NCBI GenBank assembly: GCA_030054275.1
Contig: JASGCF010000034.1
Span: forward strand, 1 to 15,975
DNA from: Limnohabitans sp.
Lineage (GTDB): Bacteria; Planctomycetota; Phycisphaerae; Phycisphaerales; SM1A02
Direction of reading: 5' to 3'
DNA length: 15,975 nt
Shown: positions 7,179-14,086 of the stretch, piece by piece
Layout: each line of letters starts with the position of its first letter
Numbering within the stretch: the first letter of the stretch is position 1
The notes under the pieces: model-generated
Seen by the model: only the letters and a program-made list of their open reading frames with translations
What the model was told of the DNA's origin: nothing
Database searches by the model: none
Position numbers and translations under genes: made by a program

Positions 7179-7838
7179 ATGTCCGCAGGAGCTTCCGTTC
7201 ACACACCGTCACCCGCCGCGCGCGCGCTCATCGCGCAGCGTGTATTTGACCGACGCGCGCTGCTCGTCGCAAGAATTCGTCGTCGGCTTGCGACACACGG
7301 AGTGACCACGATCGACGCGGACGACATCTTCTCGACCACGCTCCGCCGCATCGATGCACTTGCACTTGCTGGGCGCATGCTTGACACCATTTCTGACGAT
7401 CATCTGCTCGCACTCGCCTCTGCGGTCGCCACGAATGCCGCGCACGAGCGCACCAGAAGCCGCAGGCGCGACACCATGCTTCTGCGGAAGGCGGCGTACG
7501 AAAGAACTCCGACAACCGCCGTCGAAGCACCTGACGATCTCGCGCTACTCGAATCATCCGAACTCGATCGCACGCGCAGTCGCGCGCTTCTGACTGCACT
7601 CAACGAGGCGGACCTAGAAATTCTCGGTCTCCGTCTCCGCGGCATCGATTGGCCAGTGATCGCTGCCGAACTTCGCATGACCCCTGCTGCGGTCCATCGG
7701 CGCTATTTCCGTGCGCTGCGCTCCCTTTCGTCACTGCAGCAGGCCGCAGAGAACCTCAACGCAAACCACGCCGCCGCGAGTGACTTTGCAGGGTCAGATA
7801 CTCAATCAGATGCTCAATCGCCCGCATCGCTCCCGTAG
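7179..7838 (+). CDS. ECF-like RNA polymerase sigma factor
   Basis: From ATG 7179 the product has 219 residues, a usual size for an ECF sigma factor. Residues about 13-98 resemble region 2: a helical stretch, then DADDIFSTTLRRIDAL and a polar NAAHERTRSRRR helix as expected where region 2 meets the promoter. Residues about 139-184 form a helix-turn-helix like region 4 (ALNEADLEILGLRL, then WPVIAAELRMTPAAVHRRYFRAL). A low-complexity tail follows. GTG 7083 in the same frame would overlap the previous gene by 22 bases and is less likely. There is no strong ribosome binding site. No anti-sigma gene lies beside it unless the upstream anchored protein plays that role, which is speculation. phhA starts 39 bases after its stop. 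Confidence 0.75.
   Translation: MSAGASVHTPSPAARALIAQRVFDRRALLVARIRRRLATHGVTTIDADDIFSTTLRRIDALALAGRMLDTISDDHLLALASAVATNAAHERTRSRRRDTMLLRKAAYERTPTTAVEAPDDLALLESSELDRTRSRALLTALNEADLEILGLRLRGIDWPVIAAELRMTPAAVHRRYFRALRSLSSLQQAAENLNANHAAASDFAGSDTQSDAQSPASLP
7796..7819 (+). repeat. Two tandem 12-base repeats inside the sigma-like gene
   Basis: AGATACTCAATC (7796-7807) is followed directly by AGATGCTCAATC (7808-7819), differing at one base. They lie in the variable tail of the sigma-like gene and encode SDTQSDAQ. A copy-number change would keep the frame. Confidence 0.8.
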
Positions 7839-7877
7839 AATCTCGGCTCACCCGCTTGAGACAACTGCGAGGAACCT

Positions 7878-8777
7878 ATGGCGATGACCGAAGGCGACAA
7901 GAAGTACGGCGATTCGAAGTTTGAGGGTAGCCTCAACCACGCGATGATCGATGGTCCCGAGGGCCATGCCGCGCAGGAGTATGCGAACCACTTCGGCGAG
8001 CCGGGCTACCCCGACATCACCAAGGTCTACATCTCGCAGCGGTACGACGGTTACACAGAGGAGAACCAAGAGACTTGGCGCATTCTCTACGACCGTCAGA
8101 TGGAGTTCCTCGCGACGCACGCGTCGAATGTGTATTTGTCGGGCGCACGCTCGATCAAACTCGTGCGCGATTACATCCCGTATCTCGAAGGGCCGAAGAG
8201 CGTGAACACCTTCCTCGCGCCGCTCACCGGCTGGCAAAGCCGCGCGGTGCCTGGATATCTCCCAGCCAAAGCGTTCTTCGCGTGCCTTGCGCGGCGCGAG
8301 TTCCCGACGACCGTCGTGATTCGTCCGAAGCAGTCGATCGACTACTTGCCCGAGCCCGACATCTTCCACGACATCTTCGGGCATGTGCCGCTACACGCCG
8401 ACCCTGTTTTCGCGGACTTCTTGCAGACCTACGGCAAGGCCGCGCTTCTGACCGACGACCCGTACCACACCGAGCGTCTCGCGCGACTCTTCTGGTTCAC
8501 CGTTGAGTTTGGCCTGATTCGCGAAGACGGCCGCATCAAGTTGTACGGCTCTGGGCTCATTTCAAGCCCCGGCGAATCGAAGCACGCGCTCACGAGCGAC
8601 AAGGTCGATCGCCGTCCGTTCGACCTCGATCGCGTGTGCGATACGAGCTTCGAGATCGACCACTACCAGCCGATTCTCTATGTGCTCGAAAGCTTCGAGC
8701 AACTGCGCGACGCGATGAATCGCTACGCGACTCAGTTGATCGATGCTGCGTCGAAGAAGACGCCGACGCACGCGTGA
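7878..8777 (+). CDS. phhA: Phenylalanine-4-hydroxylase
   Basis: This 299-residue enzyme hydroxylates phenylalanine to tyrosine using oxygen, non-heme iron and a tetrahydropterin. The iron-binding set is visible: His164 and His169 in FHDIFGHVP and Glu210 in WFTVEFGL. The family stretch IRPKQSIDYLPEPDIFHD precedes the histidines and YGSGLISSPGE follows Glu210. The length fits the bacterial catalytic domain without the ACT regulatory domain found in animal enzymes. GAGGA lies just before ATG 7878. Tryptophan hydroxylase activity is possible in principle, but bacterial members are almost always phenylalanine hydroxylases. No pterin-4a-carbinolamine dehydratase gene (phhB) is adjacent. It lies 39 bases after a sigma-like gene and may share its transcript. 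Confidence 0.95.
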   Translation: MAMTEGDKKYGDSKFEGSLNHAMIDGPEGHAAQEYANHFGEPGYPDITKVYISQRYDGYTEENQETWRILYDRQMEFLATHASNVYLSGARSIKLVRDYIPYLEGPKSVNTFLAPLTGWQSRAVPGYLPAKAFFACLARREFPTTVVIRPKQSIDYLPEPDIFHDIFGHVPLHADPVFADFLQTYGKAALLTDDPYHTERLARLFWFTVEFGLIREDGRIKLYGSGLISSPGESKHALTSDKVDRRPFDLDRVCDTSFEIDHYQPILYVLESFEQLRDAMNRYATQLIDAASKKTPTHA

Positions 8778-8791
8778 ATTCTTCAGAGCGT

Positions 8792-8845
8792 CCAAGATAA
8801 CTTTAGGACAATCCGCGATTGCATCGTGGTTTATCCTAAACTTGG
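8792..8845 (+). promoter_or_regulatory. Nested inverted repeats upstream of the AAA_14 ATPase
   Basis: TTTAGGA (8802-8808) faces TCCTAAA (8834-8840) over 25 bases. Outside it, CCAAG (8792-8796) faces CTTGG (8841-8845), with five unpaired bases in the left arm only. Inside it, CAATC (8809-8813) faces GATTG (8817-8821) over three bases. The set lies between the phhA stop and ATG 8860. It could be an operator pair around a promoter or an RNA structure; no U-tract supports a terminator. Confidence 0.5.
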
Positions 8846-8859
8846 ACTATGCTCTCTCC

Positions 8860-10191
8860 ATGACTTCACTTGTTCCTCGCGTCATTGGACCGCTTGTTTT
8901 GCGCTCCGCCGCGACCTTTCCAGCGGTCGGCATCGTCGGTCCGCGACAGAGCGGCAAGTCATCGTTGGTGCGAATTCTGTTTCCGAAGCACAAGCTTGTT
9001 GTGATGGAATCGCCAGATGTGCTGCGCATGGCGGTGCAGGATCCGCGGGGATTTCTAGACTCGTTTGCGTCGAGCGATGGTGCCGTGCTTGATGAGATTC
9101 AGCGCGCACCTGAGCTGATGTCCTATCTGCTTGAGTACATCGACCGCGACCTGCAGACAGGGCGACGCATGGGTCGATGGATTCTTACTGGCAGCGAGAG
9201 CCTGCTTCTTTCCCAGCGCATCACACAATCGCTTGCGGGCCGTATCGCGATGCATGAAGTGCTGCCAATGAACGCGCTGGAACTCGCAGAATTTCCAGTG
9301 CGTCGCGGTGACGGTCGGCATTCGCTCACACGCGCTGTTCTTGAGGGCGGCTATCCGGCGCTCAAGGCCGAGCGACCCGACCGCGCGACATGGTTCGACA
9401 CCTATGTCACGACCTATATCGAGCGCGACGTGCGCAACATCCTGCGCGTCGGCGATCTTTCCGCCTTTCAGCGGTTTCTCGCGCTTTGTGCAGGGCGCAC
9501 TGGGCAACTCCTCAATCTCGCGCAACTCGGTGCCGATGTGGGCGTCGCGCAAAGTACGGCGCGCGCGTGGATGTCGGTGCTTGAGGCGACCTACATCGTC
9601 AAGTTAATTCCCGGTTGGTACGGCAACATCAACAAGCGTTTGGTGAAGGCGCCGAAGCTGCACTTCATCGACACCGGACTCGCGTGCGCGCTGCTCGGAA
9701 TCACGACCGAGACGATGCTTGAGACGCATCCGCTGCGCGGCGCGCTGGTCGAATCATGGGTTGCCAGCGAACTCTTCAAGGCGCAGGCTGCGCACGCACT
9801 CCGCTCGCGCATCTTCCACTGGCGCGATCAAAATGCGGCGGAAGCCGATCTTGTGATTGATCTCAACGGCAAACTCACGGTGATCGAAGTGAAGAGTGCG
9901 CGGACTGTGCAACCAGAGTGGGCGCGCGCACTTGAGCGCATGACGAACGCGCTGCCGCCCGGCACCTCGGTCGAGCGTGTGATCGTGCACGGCGGTGGCG
10001 ATGACATGCCAGCCTTGAAGGGAACGACGCTTGTGTCGTGGACGCGCGTGGCGGATTTCGCGCGAGACCTCTTTGCGAGCGGCGCGCCGACTCCCAAGTC
10101 TGCGCCAAAGAAGAAGGCGGCGGCCAAGTCAGCCGCCGCCCCGAAGCATGTCAAGCGCATAGTGAAACGGAAGTCGACGCGCGAACGTTAG
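8860..10191 (+). CDS. AAA_14/DUF4143 ATP-binding protein with basic C-terminal tail
   Basis: This 443-residue protein belongs to the widespread AAA_14/DUF4143 ATPases, whose role is not settled. Walker A is GPRQSGKSS (27-35), Walker B is VLDEIQ with Asp78 and Glu79, sensor 1 is ILTGS (108-112), and TYIERDVR (185-192) is a family hallmark. The DUF4143 half has DTGLA (271-275), a GALVESWVASEL helix with Glu298, and WRDQNAAEAD followed by VIEVKS, giving a PD-(D/E)xK-like set of Glu328, Asp330, Glu343 and Lys345. The last 34 residues are rich in Lys, Ala and Pro, which is not usual for the family and could bind nucleic acid. ATG 8860 fits the family N-terminus; upstream in-frame starts read into phhA. 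It appears to be a single-gene unit. Confidence 0.92.
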   Translation: MTSLVPRVIGPLVLRSAATFPAVGIVGPRQSGKSSLVRILFPKHKLVVMESPDVLRMAVQDPRGFLDSFASSDGAVLDEIQRAPELMSYLLEYIDRDLQTGRRMGRWILTGSESLLLSQRITQSLAGRIAMHEVLPMNALELAEFPVRRGDGRHSLTRAVLEGGYPALKAERPDRATWFDTYVTTYIERDVRNILRVGDLSAFQRFLALCAGRTGQLLNLAQLGADVGVAQSTARAWMSVLEATYIVKLIPGWYGNINKRLVKAPKLHFIDTGLACALLGITTETMLETHPLRGALVESWVASELFKAQAAHALRSRIFHWRDQNAAEADLVIDLNGKLTVIEVKSARTVQPEWARALERMTNALPPGTSVERVIVHGGGDDMPALKGTTLVSWTRVADFARDLFASGAPTPKSAPKKKAAAKSAAAPKHVKRIVKRKSTRER

Positions 10192-11261
10192 GGACACGCG
10201 CCCCAATCGGAGAGCACGATCGCAAGATCCGCGCCGTTCACGTCGCCGTCGCCATTGACATCCGCCGCTGGGTACTTCGGGCTCGGCGGGCCCCAATTGG
10301 CAAGCACGATGGCGAGATCAATCGCATCGGCCGAACCCGAGTTGTCGAGATCGCCGGGGCATGAGGGCTGCGTGACGACGGCCGAGTGGAGCCCTCCCGC
10401 ACTAACCATCGCGACACGCGTCAATGCTGAAGGAACCACGGCTTGCCCAAAGTTGATGCTCGATCCGACTGCGCCCCAACAAACAACCATTCCATCCGAG
10501 CGGAGCGCGATTGTGTGGTACCCGCCAGCGTCGACGTCGATCACTCCAGTCAATCCAACGGGCGGCGTGCACTGCTGGCTTCCGTTGTTGCCCCAACACA
10601 CGACACTTCCGTCTGTACGCACAGCGACCGTATGACTTCCTCCTCCCGATACCTTCAGAACGTTCGCCAGTCCGGTGGGGACGACGCGCTGTCCGAAAGT
10701 ATTGTCTCCCCAGCACAAAACCGTTGCGTTCGATCGTCGCACGGCGATGTGATTCGCTCCAGATGACACCTGTGTGACAGAATTGAGCCCCGTCGGAACG
10801 TTCAACTGGCCCTGGCCGTTGTTACCCCAGCACACCACGGTTCCGTCCTGCTTGAGAGCTACAACTTGGGCGTTTCCCGCATCCACCATCGTGATACCTG
10901 TCGCACTAGCAGGAACATTGCACTGACCAAAATCGTTGGCACCCCAACACAGGACCGACCCAGACTGACGAAGCAGCACTGAGAAGGCCGCGCCAGCCGA
11001 AACCTGCGCCACATCAGAGATCCCGCTGGGGATGTTGCATTGACCAAAGTTGTTCCTACCCCAAGCCATCACGGTGCCTGAAGCGCTCCGAGCAAGTGTG
11101 AACTCACCCCCCGCGCTCACCTCCACAATCGGGACCACGTTGGAAGGAGGTTGACTCTGGCCAAATTGGTTGGCTCCCCAGCAAGTAATCTGGCCTGCCA
11201 TTGCGAAGGTCACTGTGTTCGACAACGTTGTGAGTGCAATGGCGAAAGAAACACTGTTCAT
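10188..11261 (-). CDS. Secreted RCC1-like beta-propeller protein with dockerin-like tail
   Basis: This 357-residue product starts with a signal peptide (hydrophobic core about 5-20, cleavage near AMAG). Residues 24-300 are seven RCC1-type repeats of 39 residues (the last has 43), each with CWGxNxxGQxxxP and a closing G..H..ALRxDG, enough for one seven-blade propeller. Six of the seven carry Cys in CWG where Ala is common. Residues 301-357 hold two EF-hand-like calcium loops, each followed by an LAIVLxxWG helix, the dockerin-like tail common in planctomycete secreted proteins. Start ATG 11261 has AAGGAG six bases upstream. An in-frame upstream extension to GTG 11543 is open. A binding or surface role is likely. 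The stop overlaps the stop of the convergent ATPase gene. Confidence 0.9.
   Translation of the reverse strand: MNSVSFAIALTTLSNTVTFAMAGQITCWGANQFGQSQPPSNVVPIVEVSAGGEFTLARSASGTVMAWGRNNFGQCNIPSGISDVAQVSAGAAFSVLLRQSGSVLCWGANDFGQCNVPASATGITMVDAGNAQVVALKQDGTVVCWGNNGQGQLNVPTGLNSVTQVSSGANHIAVRRSNATVLCWGDNTFGQRVVPTGLANVLKVSGGGSHTVAVRTDGSVVCWGNNGSQQCTPPVGLTGVIDVDAGGYHTIALRSDGMVVCWGAVGSSINFGQAVVPSALTRVAMVSAGGLHSAVVTQPSCPGDLDNSGSADAIDLAIVLANWGPPSPKYPAADVNGDGDVNGADLAIVLSDWGACP
10362..11192 (-). repeat. Seven RCC1-type coding repeats with 117-base period
   Basis: On the plus strand a CCCCA(A/G)CA-like word returns about every 117 bases, marking the CWG codons of each blade. Six units are exactly 39 codons and the last is 43. 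The DNA copies are diverged, so the expansion is old. On the minus strand, the calcium-loop domain lies downstream of the array. Confidence 0.85.
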
Positions 11262-11539
11262 CTCGGGCTCCTTGACGGAATCCTGGAGCGGTCTGGGCAC
11301 GACGCGTAGTGCCGGCTGGCCGCTAAGACAGGCCATCAACACGACGAGCGGTGCGGCGAAAATCGCAGAATTCGCGCGACGCGACGGTGCATCGGGCGGG
11401 CTTGCGCCGCGGTTCACGCCGCCGCTGATCCGGCCGCCCAAACCGCCACTGGCCCGTACGGCCCCACCACCAACCGCGTCGCTGAGTCGCCGCCACTGGG
11501 CGTCCCCCCACTGCGCGTGTCTCAACCCGCCCCCCTCGC
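11262..11539 (-). other. 278-base GC-rich spacer between ECF sigma gene and RCC1-like gene, open in frame
   Basis: The stretch is glycine/arginine-coding and GC-rich on the minus strand and has no stop in the frame of the RCC1-like gene. GTG 11543 overlaps the sigma stop as GTGA, so a 94-codon leader peptide or N-terminal extension could be translated. Its second half encodes a hydrophobic run ending LVVLMAC, which resembles a lipoprotein signal. The composition is unlike a normal protein, and the strong site at 11268-11273 argues that most translation starts later. Confidence 0.5.
11268..11273 (-). promoter_or_regulatory. Strong ribosome binding site for the RCC1-like gene
   Basis: The minus strand reads AAGGAG six bases before ATG 11261. 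It is the best Shine-Dalgarno match in the window and decides the start in favour of 11261 over the longer open frame. Confidence 0.8.
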
Positions 11540-12271
11540 TCACGGCACCACCAGCCGCGTGACATCGGCGACCGCCTCATCCATTTCGGCTTCCGACACG
11601 CCCTCAAGCGCGAGCAGCCACTTGATCCATTCGCGCACCTTCGCCTGCGCGAGCCGCGCCGCCGGACGCGCGCTTTCTTCGCGAATCCCAAGCTCCCGCG
11701 CGACCGCGTCGTACGGCACATCATCGATGAAATGCCGTTCAAACACGGCCCAAGCGACACCCTTCCCAGCCGCGACGAGCTCATTCCGTGCGCGTTCGCA
11801 CGCTTCGCCAAGCACCCCGCGAGCCCATGTGCGCTCTAATTCGCGGAAGGCGCGACCGTCGTCGGGTGCAGCAAGCGCGTCGGCCCCCTGTTCGTGCATC
11901 GCATCGACCGAAGCGCCGTCGCGGGCTGCACGCCTCAACCGCGCTCGGCGCTCTTCACGCAGATAGAGCAGCATGCCGTTTGCCAGAAAACGACGCAGCG
12001 GCATTGCGCTCTCAAACCACTTGACGAGGTACTCGTCGCGCGAGAGGCGGCTGGCAAAGAACCCGTTGACGAGCGCCTCAGGGTCGTCGAGCCAGCCGAG
12101 GCTCGACCCCTTTGCGTAGATCCGAAGCGGCTCGGCGTAGCGCTCCATCACCCGCGTGCGCAGTTCCGCGGCAGCCGACGCGTCATGCGCTGCCTCGCCG
12201 ATGCGGGTCGCAAGCCACGTCCACTCGGTCGAGGGGAAGTGGTCGTAGGCGGCGGTAGAGCGAGGCTTCAT
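11540..12271 (-). CDS. ECF RNA polymerase sigma factor, planctomycete type
   Basis: This 243-residue protein fits the planctomycete ECF sigma group that begins with an FPxTxW motif. FPSTEWTWLATRIG (12-25) is followed by a region-2-like helical set (RVMERYAEPLRIYA, then DDPEALVNGFFASRL at 62-76) and FLANGMLLYLREERRARLRR (95-114). Residues about 176-216 form a region-4 helix-turn-helix (VFERHFIDDVPYDAVARELGI, then VREWI). These proteins direct RNA polymerase to stress or envelope promoters. ATG 12271 opens the gene, with GAAAG upstream. It is divergent from the RND efflux operon, with 143 bases between them, and upstream of the RCC1-like gene on the same strand. No anti-sigma factor is visible nearby. 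Confidence 0.85.
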   Translation of the reverse strand: MKPRSTAAYDHFPSTEWTWLATRIGEAAHDASAAAELRTRVMERYAEPLRIYAKGSSLGWLDDPEALVNGFFASRLSRDEYLVKWFESAMPLRRFLANGMLLYLREERRARLRRAARDGASVDAMHEQGADALAAPDDGRAFRELERTWARGVLGEACERARNELVAAGKGVAWAVFERHFIDDVPYDAVARELGIREESARPAARLAQAKVREWIKWLLALEGVSEAEMDEAVADVTRLVVP

Positions 12272-12360
12272 GTGTCTTTCAAAGTTCGTTCGAGCAACCC
12301 TTACGGTCGCGTTCTCGAAGAAGAGGCCGATCGCGACCCAAGAGGCACCGAACTTGCCAC

Positions 12361-12404
12361 AATTTGCCTTGAAAGTGCGGGATTGCAGGCAATTTCTGTA
12401 TCAT
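12361..12404 (+). promoter_or_regulatory. Possible operator and -10 box before the RND operon
   Basis: AATTTGCC (12361-12368) and GGCAATTT (12388-12395) form an eight-base inverted repeat with one mismatch over 19 bases. TATCAT at 12399-12404 could be a -10 box. It would leave only a few bases of leader before ATG 12415, and no good -35 box lies at normal distance. The 143-base space between the divergent genes must hold both promoters. Confidence 0.3.
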
Positions 12405-12414
12405 TCCTCGCTCG

Positions 12415-14052
12415 ATGCGAGCCCACACTTTCCGCGCACTGCGCGCACCGCTTCTTCCGCTCTCTCTCGCTGCGATTGTTGCGACTGCGGGCTGCAAGGT
12501 CGGCCCGAACCCAAAGTCCCTCGAACTCTCCGACGCGGCTCCGGCGTCCCCTGCTCCAGCAGCGTTCACGCCGCCGGAACTCACGGCAGCCGAACGCGAT
12601 AGCAACGCGACCGCGCTTTCCGCAACTGCTCCCGACGAGACACCCGACGCTGGGCCAGCACTCGACCGTTGGTGGACCCGCTTCAACGATCCGCTGCTTG
12701 ATGCGTTGATCGTGAAAGCAGAATCGGCAAATGCGTCGATCGCAGAGGCATTGTCGCGGGTGCGGGTGGCGCAGGCGCAGCTCGGGCTGACGGAGTCGGC
12801 GCTTTGGCCAACAATCGCAGCGGGCGGCGAGTACCAGCGCACCAAGCAGAACTTCTCGCGGCTTGCCGCGGACGGCGTAGATACCGAGCCATTTTCGGTC
12901 TGGGCCTACGGCGCAGCCATGTCGAACTGGGAGATTGACCTCTGGGGGCGTATCCGTCGCCTCGTTGAGGCAAGCGAAGCCGGACTGCGCGCAAGCGTCG
13001 ACGATCTTCGCAGTGCGATGGTCTCGGTACGCGCACAAACAGCAAGCGCTTACCTCTCCCTGCGAACGGTTGAAGAGCGCTTGGCCGTCACCGAAGCAGC
13101 CGTGCAGAACCTGCGCCAAACACTCGAGCTTGCAGAGAAGAAGTACGCGGCAGGTACCACGACGAAACTCGACGTCAATCAAGCGCAGGCAGACCTCGAT
13201 CTAGAGGAAGCTGCGATCCCGCAGTTGCGCAGTGCCCTTGCCGACGCGAAGGGCAATCTTGCAACGCTTTGCGGCACCGACACCGCGTCCATCGAAGCGC
13301 TCCTTGGCGCACGCAGCACAATTCCTCCGGCGCCGGACGCGTTCGCGGTTGGAATTCCTGCGTCGCTGCTTGAGCGGAGGCCCGATCTTCGCGCGGCGAA
13401 CGAACGGTACATCGCCGCTGTCGCATCGATCGGTGCAGCCGAAGCATTGCACTATCCAGCGCTCACCCTCTCGGGCAACTTCTACATCTCGTCCACCGAG
13501 TTCAGTGGCCTCGGCGACTGGGCGGATCGCGCGTATTCATTCGGACCCGCGATTTCGCTTCCGCTCTTCACAGGCGGCGCCATCGAATCGCAAATCTTGC
13601 AAGCAAAGGCAACCGCAGAAGTCGCGTACAACGCGTGGCGCGGCGCCCTTGTACGTGCCGTTGCCGAAGTGGATGTCGCCATCGCGTCGCTTGTACTCGC
13701 ACGCGACGCCGATACGCGCTACTCGAAGGCTGCAGCAAGCGCTGAAGACACCTATCGCCTCGCGAAACTGCAATACGACGCTGGAACGACCACGCTCGAG
13801 AATCTGCTCGACATTCAGAACCAGTACTACAAAGCGCAGGATGCCGAAGTGCAGGCGCGCGGACTTGCCGCGCGTTCTGTGGTTGAGCTGTGTCGCGCAC
13901 TTGGTGGCGGCTGGGAAAGCACGGTCGCCGACAACGCGAATGCCGTCGAAGAGTCGCGCAATGCCGTGACAAACTCTCCGGCCGAAGTCGCATCACGAAG
14001 CCCACTGACGAAAGCGCAGGCCGACGAGAAGTCGTCCGCGACGCAGCAGTAA
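12415..14052 (+). CDS. RND efflux outer-membrane lipoprotein channel (OprM/NodT type)
   Basis: This 545-residue protein is the TolC-like exit duct of a tripartite efflux pump. It begins with a lipoprotein signal peptide and lipobox TAGC, so Cys27 should be lipidated. The family opening LDRWWTRFNDPLLDALI is at 83-99, and two outer-membrane efflux protein repeats follow (about 90-290 and 305-500). The second ends with LLDIQNQYYKAQDAEVQARG, typical of the coiled-coil barrel. Alanine-rich linkers flank the core, and the C-terminal 45 residues are low in complexity. ATG 12415 is the first start of the frame with a good signal peptide; no clear ribosome binding site is seen. The adaptor gene starts 34 bases after its stop, so it is the first gene of the operon. 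Confidence 0.95.
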   Translation: MRAHTFRALRAPLLPLSLAAIVATAGCKVGPNPKSLELSDAAPASPAPAAFTPPELTAAERDSNATALSATAPDETPDAGPALDRWWTRFNDPLLDALIVKAESANASIAEALSRVRVAQAQLGLTESALWPTIAAGGEYQRTKQNFSRLAADGVDTEPFSVWAYGAAMSNWEIDLWGRIRRLVEASEAGLRASVDDLRSAMVSVRAQTASAYLSLRTVEERLAVTEAAVQNLRQTLELAEKKYAAGTTTKLDVNQAQADLDLEEAAIPQLRSALADAKGNLATLCGTDTASIEALLGARSTIPPAPDAFAVGIPASLLERRPDLRAANERYIAAVASIGAAEALHYPALTLSGNFYISSTEFSGLGDWADRAYSFGPAISLPLFTGGAIESQILQAKATAEVAYNAWRGALVRAVAEVDVAIASLVLARDADTRYSKAAASAEDTYRLAKLQYDAGTTTLENLLDIQNQYYKAQDAEVQARGLAARSVVELCRALGGGWESTVADNANAVEESRNAVTNSPAEVASRSPLTKAQADEKSSATQQ

Positions 14053-14065
14053 TTCAAGCAAATCC

Positions 14066-14083
14066 ACGCGCATCACGCGCATC
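14066..14083 (+). repeat. Two tandem 9-base repeats between channel and adaptor genes
   Basis: ACGCGCATC occurs twice in a row (14066-14074 and 14075-14083), ending three bases before the adaptor ATG. It fills the place of a ribosome binding site, and no Shine-Dalgarno motif is present, which suggests that translation of the adaptor depends on coupling or another signal. Confidence 0.75.
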
Positions 14084-14086
14084 AAG

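Noticed and set aside
12301..13182. 293-residue minus-strand open frame across the start of the efflux channel gene
   Set aside because: It overlaps conserved OprM-like coding sequence and the divergent promoter region; the product is Arg/Cys-rich with no motif.
13232..13969. 245-residue plus-strand frame inside the channel gene
   Set aside because: Arg/Ser/Thr-rich shadow frame over a well-conserved family protein.
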